Source of the DNA: JAFGGG01 sp964634205
GTDB taxonomy: Bacteria; Spirochaetota; Spirochaetia; SZUA-6; RPPD01
Assembly: GCA_964634205.1 (NCBI GenBank)
Contig: CAZWKE010000007.1
Span: 39,777-103,776, forward strand
Length of the DNA stretch: 64,000 nt
Direction of reading: 5' to 3'
The position numbers were made by a program, and so were the translations under genes. Numbering within the stretch: position 1 is the stretch's first letter; each line of letters starts with the position of its first letter. Below are positions 42,210 to 50,557 of the stretch, piece after piece. Under the pieces are notes generated by a model. The model worked only from the letters and a program-made list of their open reading frames with translations. It was not told the DNA's origin and did no database searches.

Positions 42210-44633
42210 ATGAAGAATGGAAAATATGCATATTGGGATGCGTCCCTCCCCGTTTCACAGCGTGTCGACGATCTGCTTTCCAGAATGACGCTGGATGAAA
42301 AAATCGCCCAACTCCAGGCACGTTGGGGATTCGAGGTTCTCGGTCCTTCCGGTTTGGATAAAAAAAAGCTGGAACAATTACTGCCCCATGGAATAGGGCA
42401 GATATCACGTATTGCGGGAATGCTGATGCTGCCGCCGTATATATCCGCCTGGCTGATCAACTCCATTCAACGCTATGTAGGAAAACATACCCGCCTGGGG
42501 ATTCCGGTTATTGTACATGAGGAATGCCTTTCCGGCCTGCAGGCCAGAGACGCTACCAGCTTCCCTCAGATTATCGGTCTTGCCTCAACCTGGGAGCCGG
42601 AACTGGCCGGCAGAATGACCGATGTAATTCGACAGCAGATGCGCGCTGTGGGTGTCTGCCAGGGTTTGTCTCCTGTTTTGGACATTGCCCGAGACCCTCG
42701 CTGGGGCCGGACTGAAGAGACCTATGGTGAGGATCCGTACCTGGTGGCGCGAATGGGCGCGGAATATATTCGCGGTTTACAAGGCGAGGATCTGCGGCAG
42801 GGGGTTGTGGCGACCATAAAGCATTTTATCGGCTACTCAGCCTCAGAAGGCGGTCTGAACTGGGCCCCACCCCATATTGACGACAGAGAACTCCGAGAGG
42901 TATTCGCCAAACCGTTCGAGGCGGCGATACGAGTTGCCAAGGTAAGATCCGTCATGAATGCGTATAATGAGATAAACGGCGTACCGTGCGGAATCTCCCG
43001 CGAGGTGCTGCAGGGTCTTCTCCGGGAGAAACTCGGCTTTGAAGGCTACGTGGTGGCGGACTACATGGCTGTGGCGACGGCATATACCTATCATCACGCT
43101 GTCGAAACAATGCAGGATGCCGGAGTTCGCGCTTTGCAGGCGGGACTGGATACGGAGCTTCCCACGGTGGAGGCGTATGGGGACCTGCTGAAACAGGCGG
43201 TCGGTTCGGGTAAAATCGATGAAGGGACCATTGATATCTCGGTTAAACGTATCCTGAAAGCAAAATTCGAACTTGGGCTGTTTGAAAATCCTATGGTCAA
43301 AATAAGAAAGATCAAGCCGTTATATGCCCGGCAAAGCAGCCGTGACCTGGCCGCGGAGATAGCACAAAAATCGATTGTGCTGTTAAAGAACCGCGACAAC
43401 CTTCTTCCCCTGGATAAGGATATCTCCTCGATTGCGGTTATCGGCCCCAATGCCGACAGCATGCGTAATATGCTGGGGGATTATTCCTATTTAAGTCAGT
43501 TGGAAGGCGTGCTTGATTTTCTACTGAATCCCAATACGGTAATGACGGGGGAGGTATCGGCACAGGAGAAAAAACAGGCCCTGCGTTTTTATAAGGAAAT
43601 ACTTGAGGCCGACGATACCGAAGCGTTCGCTAAAAAAATCTACGGCGGTCCGACCGTTTTCGAAGCCGTTAAACAGAAAGCCTTACACAAAGACATGGTC
43701 CGTTACGCACAGGGCTGCGGCATACTTGATCCCTCCGAGGAGGGGATACCGGAAGCCGTGGAACTGGCCCAAAACGCCGATCTGGTAATACTCGTGGTGG
43801 GAGACCGCTGTGGTTTGAAAAAGGACTGCACAAGCGGTGAGGCGCGGGACAGAATCGACATCACGCTGCCCGGTGTCCAGGAAAAACTGGTGCGGTCGGT
43901 AGCGGCAACGGGGAAACCGATTGTCCTCGTTCTGATAAACGGCCGCCCGGTATCATTACCATGGGCCGCCGAACATATTCCTGCAATCATCGAGGCCTGG
44001 GTTCCCGGAGAACAGGGCGGAAACGCCATCGCTGATATACTCTTTGGTGACAAATCCCCCGGCGGCAAGCTGCCGATAACATTCCCCCGGTGTGTGGGAC
44101 AGATTCCGGTTTATTACAACCGCAAACCCTCCGGCGGCAGATCAAACTGGCACGGTGACTACGTTGACTGCCCCACCAGTCCTCAATATGAGTTCGGTTA
44201 TGGTCTGAGTTATACACGTTTCAGCTACAGTGAACTCAACATTAGTCCGGCAAAGGTTGAAAATGGCGGTACGATTTCCATCAGTTTCCTGGTTACCAAC
44301 AGCGGAGATCGAGACGGAGATGAGGTGGTCCAGCTTTATGTACACGACAAAGAAGCGGACGTCACCCGTCCGGTAAAGGAGCTTGCCGGGTTCAAACGTA
44401 TTCACCTGAAAGCCGGGCAGCGCGGTAAAATCGAAATTTCTATTACTCTGTCACAACTCGGGTTTTTAAACTGTGCCGGTGATTTTGTGGTGGAACCGGG
44501 TACTATTGAGGTAATGATCGGAAGTTCATCACAAGACATCCGCCTGCGGGGAGAGTTTACCATAACCGGAGATACCGTAACTCTAACCGACGACAAAAGC
44601 TTTTTTTCAGAAACCGGCGTAACGCTGTTATAA
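42210..44633 (+). CDS. Glycoside hydrolase family 3 beta-glucosidase/beta-xylosidase, cytoplasmic
   Basis: 807 residues, no signal peptide. GH3 N-terminal barrel (to about residue 360): PVIVHEECLSGL, SPVLDIARDPRWGRTEETYG, KHFIGYSASEGG and the nucleophile in GFEGYVVADYMAV (the usual VVSDW becomes VVADY). GH3 C-domain with the acid/base glutamate in SGEARDRIDITLPG and KLPITFPRCVGQIPVYY. C-terminal fibronectin-like domain (FLVTNSGDRDGDEVVQLYVH, KELAGFKRIHLKAGQRG). The WGRTEETYGEDPYL pattern fits xylosidase/arabinofuranosidase or glucosidase members, so substrate is open. With the GH9 enzyme it fits cello- or xylo-oligosaccharide use. Confidence 0.92.
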   Translation: MKNGKYAYWDASLPVSQRVDDLLSRMTLDEKIAQLQARWGFEVLGPSGLDKKKLEQLLPHGIGQISRIAGMLMLPPYISAWLINSIQRYVGKHTRLGIPVIVHEECLSGLQARDATSFPQIIGLASTWEPELAGRMTDVIRQQMRAVGVCQGLSPVLDIARDPRWGRTEETYGEDPYLVARMGAEYIRGLQGEDLRQGVVATIKHFIGYSASEGGLNWAPPHIDDRELREVFAKPFEAAIRVAKVRSVMNAYNEINGVPCGISREVLQGLLREKLGFEGYVVADYMAVATAYTYHHAVETMQDAGVRALQAGLDTELPTVEAYGDLLKQAVGSGKIDEGTIDISVKRILKAKFELGLFENPMVKIRKIKPLYARQSSRDLAAEIAQKSIVLLKNRDNLLPLDKDISSIAVIGPNADSMRNMLGDYSYLSQLEGVLDFLLNPNTVMTGEVSAQEKKQALRFYKEILEADDTEAFAKKIYGGPTVFEAVKQKALHKDMVRYAQGCGILDPSEEGIPEAVELAQNADLVILVVGDRCGLKKDCTSGEARDRIDITLPGVQEKLVRSVAATGKPIVLVLINGRPVSLPWAAEHIPAIIEAWVPGEQGGNAIADILFGDKSPGGKLPITFPRCVGQIPVYYNRKPSGGRSNWHGDYVDCPTSPQYEFGYGLSYTRFSYSELNISPAKVENGGTISISFLVTNSGDRDGDEVVQLYVHDKEADVTRPVKELAGFKRIHLKAGQRGKIEISITLSQLGFLNCAGDFVVEPGTIEVMIGSSSQDIRLRGEFTITGDTVTLTDDKSFFSETGVTLL

Positions 44634-44638
44634 GCGAT

Positions 44639-47600
44639 TCATGCCCGTTTGCGCAGTATCAGTAAAAACAACACCAAACCGAGCGCATAACATCCCGCCC
44701 CCACCAGAAAGGTCATACTGAAACCATAGGTTACCGATATCAGCAGTGACGCGGCTGATCCAATTGTGGAAAAGGCCCCGCTTATCCCGAACAGCAGGGA
44801 GGCGTATTCGGCCGAGGTATTCTTTTTTACGATTTCCAGTGCATTGGGGAAAGGGATTCCCATCAAAAAAGTAAGCGGCATTATTAAAACGGCCGAAGCA
44901 AAAAGCTTTCCGCCGAAATCAAGCGCAGCCAGTAAACGAAAGATATCATCCAGAAACAGGAGATTTATTCCCAGTAAAACCGGAATAGCCAAAATACAAA
45001 CGGTAACTATTTTTCTGGGGAAATACCTGCTCGCGAAACTTCCCAATCCGCTGAAAAACAGCAGCCCACCCAGCACCACAATGAGCGAATAGGTGGGAGA
45101 GCCGATAAAGCGCTGAAATTTCTGCATTAACACGATCTCCACCAGCATGTAGCCGAAACCGATTACCGCCACAAAGAGATTGGGCACAAGCAATGACATT
45201 TTGTACTGTCGCAGTTTTGTAAGGATAAGCAGCACCACCGGAACAATCAGAATCAGACTCAAAAGTACAACCAGCCCGAAGATTTCTTTTACCTCATTTC
45301 GATTTTCATATACATTATACGGAAAAGGACTATCGTCACGTACGGCGGCCAGGTCCAGTTGATACGGATACCCTACCTCATCCAGTATTTTTTTCAGGCG
45401 GTATTGCTCCTGTCCGTTCATGCGGGAGTACGGTAGCCAGAAGGTGTTGTATTTGGTCCTGTTGAATTTGGACAGCACAAAACTGACGTCATCACTGTCC
45501 TGTATTTTTTTTATGATGGACGTAAAGAAGGTGTCGGCCGGAAGACCCGACGGCATTTCAATACGTTCAGTCTGGTCTTTCCCCGTAATAAAGCGTTCCA
45601 AATCGGAATTCGTCCGCCGAAATGGTGAGTAGAGGAGTCTTACATTATCATAATAACCGGTTTGGATCAGATGGTTGATATAGCCGTCGAACTCGCGCAC
45701 CTCATCACGGGTAAACGGTGTGCGTTTTATCGTAAGGGTACGAAAGGCGTTCCCGCCCTTTGAGAAATCCCAACTGAACACATGAATGCACTCATCAGGA
45801 TGTGTTATTCCCATTTCGCGCATTGCCTGTTTAATGGTATTAAGAAATTTCAAAAAGAAAAAATAGGTACGCCGGTTAACGATTATCTCTTCATACACAA
45901 CATATCCGCTTTCGGTGATTTTATGTAATAGCAGTTTCGTGCCTTCTACCGTATGAAAATGTTCGGGACTCAAGGTGCAGATGGGTCCGTGTTCCATATG
46001 TATGTTCATCAGCGAGATGATATCGTAGTGCTCATGGGTGTTCTCTAAGAATGACCGCCCTTCCCCTTCAAAAACCTCCACATCATCGTAGGGACGGTGG
46101 GCAAAATCAGCAAACTGGGCGTGCTCGCTCATGGTACGCAGGATAATCGGGTTTATTTCTATACCGCTTACCCGGGCATCCGGCAATCGCTTGCATGACT
46201 TTACAATACCGTCGGCGGAAAGGCCGACGATAAACACTTTCGGGCTTTGCTGACTCGGTATGCGCGGGACACGCGGATCATAATACGCCCCGTTATAACT
46301 GTCGATCCCGTCCAGAATAACCCCATCTACGGACATAAACATATAGTCATCATCACCCGTATATTCAATCCTTCCGAGCATGTTGTCTTCCGAAAGCATA
46401 ATACGCTGGGGCGTTGTAAAGGCTTTATATAACTCATGCAGCGAGCCGTGATATTTTATATCGAAATTCAGATCGAATGATTCAAAATGCCCCAGTGCAG
46501 TCAACAGGTATTTTGCCCGCAGTTTGTCATAATCCGAACAGTTCAACCGATAAATATCATCGTTCTCATCCTTGGTATAAACACGCTTTAAAAAGGCTTT
46601 GTCGTAGTTTTTATCAAAGGTCATGTCATATTTTGTTTCGATCTCCGGTACAAGCTCGTATTCAAAGACATCGGCTGGTATTGTCTCCGGCGAATCAATG
46701 GGAGTTACTTTTTCCAAAAAAGCAAAAGGGAAAAAGGCAAAACGCGGTCTGAATCCCAATACACGAAGGAAGTAATCCGCACGCTTTTTGTCGTACGAGT
46801 CTGAGATGAACCGGTAAGAGCCGTCTTCCTGTTTTTCATATACTTGCCGGAAAAACTCAAGGGTGTAATTCTTTTTATAATCGCGTATGTTATCCGGTCC
46901 CATTTCCGCAAGTATTTTATCTTCAAAAACGGCGGCCGGAATGACGGCGGGAACTTCCAGGTTAGCCCCGATGAATCCTCCCAGCCAGAAAAAAAAGATA
47001 AGACAGATTATTACCGCAGGAATCTTTATCAACAGATGAGGTATTTTTAAGCACAAGAGAAAAACGGTAAGGATGGGAACAAACATCAAAATAAACAGGC
47101 AGTTTTCACTTTTAAATATCGGGACCATGAGTATGGGGAAAATGATGCCCAACGCCGATGAGATAAGATTGGTGAAATAAACGCTGTTTGAATTCCGTTT
47201 GGAGAAAATAACCGCAATAATCATGGAGGCAAAAATAAAGGGCAGAATGAGAAAATACGGGTACTTTAGCGACCCGATATCGAGTATGTTATAATATGAC
47301 AACACGATAGAATAAAACAGACCGAGGCTGGCCACAGCCATGATTATCTCGATTCTTATTTTATGCAGATAGAATCCCAGAATACTCCCCGTCGCAATTC
47401 CCAACATGGCGATGGAAATAATAAAGGTTGCGTTCAGGTAGTTGGTGGCGTACAGCAGAACATGAAACTGGATGGTTTCAAAGGCAATGACAAAAAAAGA
47501 GGTAAGGAAGATGGCACTGAAAAATATGACCGAATCCGGCAGCTTCAGCCACGAGGGGGAAAGGAGTTTGTTTCCCTGCCGGATGATCCTCCCGACATCC

Positions 47601-47761
47601 TGCCTGAGCCCGGAAGATTCTTCCCATGTCGATGATATTTTACCGATGACCGTTCCGGTTACCCTGCCGACGGTTTTATACACGGTTGTTACCGTGGAAA
47701 CTACGCGCTCTGCGGTGTTCTGTGGTTTTCTCTTGTTTGAGAGTTTTTTCCTTTTTTTCAT
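44639..47761 (-). CDS. Large polytopic membrane protein with a spermidine-synthase-like domain
   Basis: 1040 residues from ATG 47761 (the frame is open to a TTG at 47878, which lies within the upstream promoter). Layout: basic N-terminal segment; about seven hydrophobic helices (IFFSAIFLTSFFVIAFETI and following); a soluble stretch; a methyltransferase-like aminopropyltransferase domain (about residues 485-640: SPKVFIVGLSADGIVKSCKR, ARVSGIEINPIIL, VEVFEGEGRSFLENTHEHYD, IISLMNIHMEHGP); and a C-terminal block of six or seven helices. Fused spermidine-synthase/transporter proteins exist but this arrangement is long. The gate Asp of polyamine synthases is replaced by Asn, so catalysis is doubtful. 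Confidence 0.72.
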   Translation of the reverse strand: MKKRKKLSNKRKPQNTAERVVSTVTTVYKTVGRVTGTVIGKISSTWEESSGLRQDVGRIIRQGNKLLSPSWLKLPDSVIFFSAIFLTSFFVIAFETIQFHVLLYATNYLNATFIISIAMLGIATGSILGFYLHKIRIEIIMAVASLGLFYSIVLSYYNILDIGSLKYPYFLILPFIFASMIIAVIFSKRNSNSVYFTNLISSALGIIFPILMVPIFKSENCLFILMFVPILTVFLLCLKIPHLLIKIPAVIICLIFFFWLGGFIGANLEVPAVIPAAVFEDKILAEMGPDNIRDYKKNYTLEFFRQVYEKQEDGSYRFISDSYDKKRADYFLRVLGFRPRFAFFPFAFLEKVTPIDSPETIPADVFEYELVPEIETKYDMTFDKNYDKAFLKRVYTKDENDDIYRLNCSDYDKLRAKYLLTALGHFESFDLNFDIKYHGSLHELYKAFTTPQRIMLSEDNMLGRIEYTGDDDYMFMSVDGVILDGIDSYNGAYYDPRVPRIPSQQSPKVFIVGLSADGIVKSCKRLPDARVSGIEINPIILRTMSEHAQFADFAHRPYDDVEVFEGEGRSFLENTHEHYDIISLMNIHMEHGPICTLSPEHFHTVEGTKLLLHKITESGYVVYEEIIVNRRTYFFFLKFLNTIKQAMREMGITHPDECIHVFSWDFSKGGNAFRTLTIKRTPFTRDEVREFDGYINHLIQTGYYDNVRLLYSPFRRTNSDLERFITGKDQTERIEMPSGLPADTFFTSIIKKIQDSDDVSFVLSKFNRTKYNTFWLPYSRMNGQEQYRLKKILDEVGYPYQLDLAAVRDDSPFPYNVYENRNEVKEIFGLVVLLSLILIVPVVLLILTKLRQYKMSLLVPNLFVAVIGFGYMLVEIVLMQKFQRFIGSPTYSLIVVLGGLLFFSGLGSFASRYFPRKIVTVCILAIPVLLGINLLFLDDIFRLLAALDFGGKLFASAVLIMPLTFLMGIPFPNALEIVKKNTSAEYASLLFGISGAFSTIGSAASLLISVTYGFSMTFLVGAGCYALGLVLFLLILRKRA

Positions 47762-47776
47762 AAGCTGTTGGTCCAG

Positions 47777-47805
47777 ATCATAGGTGTTTTTATGAATAAG
47801 GTCAA
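47777..47805 (-). promoter_or_regulatory. Promoter close to the start of the large membrane protein
   Basis: On the minus strand TTGACC (47805-47800), 17-base spacer, TATGAT (47782-47777); ATG 47761 follows 15 bases later, predicting a leader of about eight bases without a Shine-Dalgarno. Confidence 0.5.
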
Positions 47806-47831
47806 TTAAATATTTAAAAGGAATAAAGTAG

Positions 47832-47860
47832 TTGAAGAAGAGGATTAATTGGGATATAGT
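47832..47860 (+). promoter_or_regulatory. Promoter of the PUR-domain gene
   Basis: TTGAAG (47832-47837), 17-base spacer, TATAGT (47855-47860). The leader would include AAAAGGA (47884-47890) ahead of ATG 47903. It overlaps a divergent minus-strand promoter. Confidence 0.6.
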
Positions 47861-47867
47861 ATACAAA

Positions 47868-47896
47868 ATTATACTCAATTTTCAAAAGGATGGCAA
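47868..47896 (-). promoter_or_regulatory. Divergent upstream promoter toward the large membrane protein
   Basis: On the minus strand TTGCCA (47896-47891), 17-base spacer, TATAAT (47873-47868), a near-consensus pair. The -35 lies just before the PUR gene start, so the two genes share regulatory DNA. Confidence 0.65.
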
Positions 47897-47902
47897 AACA
47901 GT

Positions 47903-48136
47903 ATGGGTTTACGGGGAGAGATTTTTTCTTCAAGAGCGGTATCCGGCCGCAGAACCTACTTTTTTAACGTAAAGGAAAACAGAAACGGTGATCTATTCTT
48001 GAACATCGTAGAAAGTAAGAAAAACGGGGAGAATGATTTTGAGAGACATTCGCTGATTGTTTTCCATGAGGATCTGGAAAGTTTTTTAGGCGGTTTTCAA
48101 AAAGCCGTGGATTTTGTCAAAACAAAACAAGCCTAA
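47903..48136 (+). CDS. bpuR: PUR-domain DNA/RNA-binding protein (BpuR-type, DUF3276)
   Basis: 77 residues from ATG 47903 (MGLRGEIFSSRAVSG); earlier in-frame codons do not match. RTYFFNVKENRNGDLFLNIVES is the PUR-repeat core and SLIVFHEDLESFLGGFQKAV its C-terminal half. The family is known from Borrelia BpuR, which binds single- and double-stranded DNA and RNA and controls several transcripts. A single PUR repeat dimerises to act. In this window both flagellin leaders carry RNA hairpins, but no link is shown. The gene is divergent from the large membrane protein and its 3' end touches rnhB. Confidence 0.85.
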   Translation: MGLRGEIFSSRAVSGRRTYFFNVKENRNGDLFLNIVESKKNGENDFERHSLIVFHEDLESFLGGFQKAVDFVKTKQA

Positions 48137-48696
48137 ACCTTATTCTGTAATTTAAATGATTTTCTGTGAATAGGGCATATGCCGAAGTGGAAAAGCTTTT
48201 GTCTATGTTCTGCGGTGGGATATCCTTTGTGCTTTTCGAACAGATAACGAGATTCAATTCTGGCATAACGCTCCATCCATAAATCCCGCCCGGTCTTGGC
48301 GATTATTGAGGCGGCCTGGATGGCGGGGATATAGGTATCCCCTTTCACCACCGCCCTGCAGCGGAGTTTGACACGGGGAGTAAACTTTCCGTCAACCAGG
48401 ACGATGTCCGGTGTTACGGAAAGTGCCGTCAGTGCCCTTTCCATGGCCAGGAGCACCGCAAAATGAATATTATATTTATCAATTTCCTCGGGCCAGGTCC
48501 AACCGACCGCCCATGCCGTGGCCTGTTTTTTAATGACAGACGCGGCCTGCTTGCGGAGGTTTTCACACATTTGCTTTGAGTCTCTAAGGCATTGAACAGG
48601 AAATTTTGCGGGAAGCACTACGGCGGCGGCGGTCACCGGACCGGCCAATGGCCCTCTGCCCGCCTCATCCACGCCGCAAACAAGTTCATTAAGCAT
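48133..48696 (-). CDS. rnhB: Ribonuclease HII
   Basis: 187 residues. Removes RNA primers and misincorporated ribonucleotides from DNA. Active-site residues in VCGVDEAGRGPLAGPVTAAA (Asp, Glu), IVLVDGKFTPR (Asp) and IQAASIIAKTGRDLWM (Asp). A C-terminal HKGYPTAEH motif is family-typical. It begins ten bases after the end of the M23 peptidase gene and is probably cotranscribed with it. Confidence 0.95.
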   Translation of the reverse strand: MLNELVCGVDEAGRGPLAGPVTAAAVVLPAKFPVQCLRDSKQMCENLRKQAASVIKKQATAWAVGWTWPEEIDKYNIHFAVLLAMERALTALSVTPDIVLVDGKFTPRVKLRCRAVVKGDTYIPAIQAASIIAKTGRDLWMERYARIESRYLFEKHKGYPTAEHRQKLFHFGICPIHRKSFKLQNKV

Positions 48697-48706
48697 GGTA
48701 TTCCCT

Positions 48707-50044
48707 CTATGGAAAATCGAAGGATCGTTTGGTCCATTGAAAAGGATTTACGGCAACCCTTCCGATCCGCATCTCCCAATGCAGATGCGGTCCCGTGGTC
48801 AGCCCCGTGTCCCCCATATAACCGATGAGCTGACCTTTTACTATTTTACGTCCCGCTGTTACCATAAGTTTTCTCATGTGGGCATACATGGTATGAAGGC
48901 CCTGACCATGATCAATGATTACCGCGTTACCGAATAAATGCAGTTTTTCAGCCAGTGCCACCGTACCCGTATTGGCCGCGTATATAGGAGTACCGGCCCG
49001 GTTGGCAATATCCACACCGCCGTGGACACTGTATACCCTTCTGTTAAAGACCCGCTGCTCACCGAAATGCGAGCTGATGTGTCCGGTGGTTGGTTGGACA
49101 AACGACTGCTGCCAGAGTTGATCGGCGGAATAGGTGGTAAAAACGGCGTTTATTTTTCGGGCATCCTCCCTGATCGACTTAACATCGGTAAACAAACCTG
49201 CTTTACCGGGAGTAAGCGTGATGGCCTCCTTGTGAAAACCGGTTTTCTCGATATCCACAGAAATATCGAGCTCACTCCTGTTCCCGGCAAGATCAACCGC
49301 TGTCAGGTGCAGGGGAAATTGTCTGGCCACCTGCAGTACCGGAATACCCAGCAGACATCTGTAACTTTTATGGTTGCTGCCCCTGGGGAAGAAACGAAGC
49401 GTCTTATCGAAAAGTTTTCCGGACAGCTCTTTCAACCGCTCTCCGGCCTGCACGAATAAAGCCAGTGTGTTTCCCTGGCGGACGACCGGATTTCCGTCGG
49501 ACATGAAAAGTGACGGGGGCGTCCTGTCGATTAGAATCTCATACCGGGTATAATTTGTATGGGTGAAAAGGGAGGTGTCCGCCACCTCTATGTGAAGGAC
49601 ATATCTTCCTTCGTGAAGCCCGGAGGAATCAAAGCGAAACTCCTTTGCTACATCGTGTGAATGGCCGTGCCACGAGTCAATCTGCTTTCCGTCCAGAAAA
49701 ACGCCGATTCGCCCTACAGCAGACTGTTTGTCATATGCCGTAACCTGAAATGTCACCGCGGCATTAAAACTGAGTGAATGGTTCAGTCCGCTTATTTCCA
49801 CCTGGGGTGCCTGGGTGTCACCCAGCCACGGGGTGAGGCGGACCAAAAACTGCAGCACCACTAGTAACAAAATAAGGCCGTAGCATATACTCAAGAATAT
49901 GAGGCCGGCTTTATTGGCGGATATTTTCCGGAAAAAGTTCACGCCTACCTTTGTAATTCGATTGCCGGTAAAAGTCAATAAGTGAAAGCTCTTTTTAAGT
50001 ACTTGCATCTTTGTAAAATATTTGTATGATAGGCTCTTACACAT
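48707..50044 (-). CDS. Membrane-anchored M23 (LytM-type) metallopeptidase
   Basis: 445 residues from ATG 50044; ATG 50008 (MQVLKKSF) is possible. One N-terminal membrane helix (LIFLSICYGLILLLVVLQFLV, about residues 50-70), then an extracytoplasmic part with immunoglobulin-like strands, and a C-terminal LytM domain: RVYSVHGGVDIANRAGTPIY (HxxxD), AVIIDHGQGLHTMYAHM, PHLHWEMRI. All zinc and catalytic residues are present, so it should cleave peptidoglycan cross-links rather than act as a degenerate activator. It is at the start of the transcript with rnhB and divergent from the small exporter gene. Confidence 0.9.
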   Translation of the reverse strand: MCKSLSYKYFTKMQVLKKSFHLLTFTGNRITKVGVNFFRKISANKAGLIFLSICYGLILLLVVLQFLVRLTPWLGDTQAPQVEISGLNHSLSFNAAVTFQVTAYDKQSAVGRIGVFLDGKQIDSWHGHSHDVAKEFRFDSSGLHEGRYVLHIEVADTSLFTHTNYTRYEILIDRTPPSLFMSDGNPVVRQGNTLALFVQAGERLKELSGKLFDKTLRFFPRGSNHKSYRCLLGIPVLQVARQFPLHLTAVDLAGNRSELDISVDIEKTGFHKEAITLTPGKAGLFTDVKSIREDARKINAVFTTYSADQLWQQSFVQPTTGHISSHFGEQRVFNRRVYSVHGGVDIANRAGTPIYAANTGTVALAEKLHLFGNAVIIDHGQGLHTMYAHMRKLMVTAGRKIVKGQLIGYMGDTGLTTGPHLHWEMRIGRVAVNPFQWTKRSFDFP

Positions 50045-50078
50045 CAAAGCAATATCTTAAAAGGAGAACACCTGCGTT

Positions 50079-50552
50079 TTGACTGTTTCCCTGTTTCTCT
50101 GGACCGCATTATGGACCCTGCTTCCGATTTCCGAATTACGGGGGGGACTCCCTTTGGCCCTTGCCGGCGGCATGCCCGGTCTGCTGGCCTATCTCTACTG
50201 CGTGGCACTCAATATCCTGGTGACCCCGATTGTTTTTATCTTTCTGCATACCCTGCATAAGCTGTTGCTGCGCCGGCAGGCATACTCCCGATTATTCGAA
50301 AAGCTGATAGAGCGTTCCCGAAAAAAAGTGAAAGCCAAGGTGGACAAATACGGCTACCTGGGTCTGGCGCTTTTTGTGGCCATCCCTTTGCCCGTCACCG
50401 GGGCCTATACCGGGGCCATGGGCGCCTGGATCCTGGGTATGGACAAGAAAAAATCCTTTGCCGCCATCGCCCTCGGCGTCTGTATCTCCGGGGCGATCGT
50501 CTATACCGCTGTACAGCTCGGCCTAACCCTGTTCTTCAAGAAAGTCGTCTGA
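50079..50552 (+). CDS. Small multidrug export-like membrane protein (COG2426)
   Basis: 157 residues from TTG 50079 with AAAAGGAG upstream (13 bases, somewhat long). Four membrane helices: LWTALWTLLPISELRGGLPL (the LPxSELRGGxPL motif at the start is the family hallmark), GLLAYLYCVALNILVTPIVF, GYLGLALFVAIPLPVTGAYT, AAIALGVCISGAIVYTAVQL. A cytosolic basic loop lies in the middle. Transport substrates are unknown; the name is historic. The helicase gene follows after five bases. Confidence 0.82.
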   Translation: MTVSLFLWTALWTLLPISELRGGLPLALAGGMPGLLAYLYCVALNILVTPIVFIFLHTLHKLLLRRQAYSRLFEKLIERSRKKVKAKVDKYGYLGLALFVAIPLPVTGAYTGAMGAWILGMDKKKSFAAIALGVCISGAIVYTAVQLGLTLFFKKVV

Positions 50553-50557
50553 TTGTT

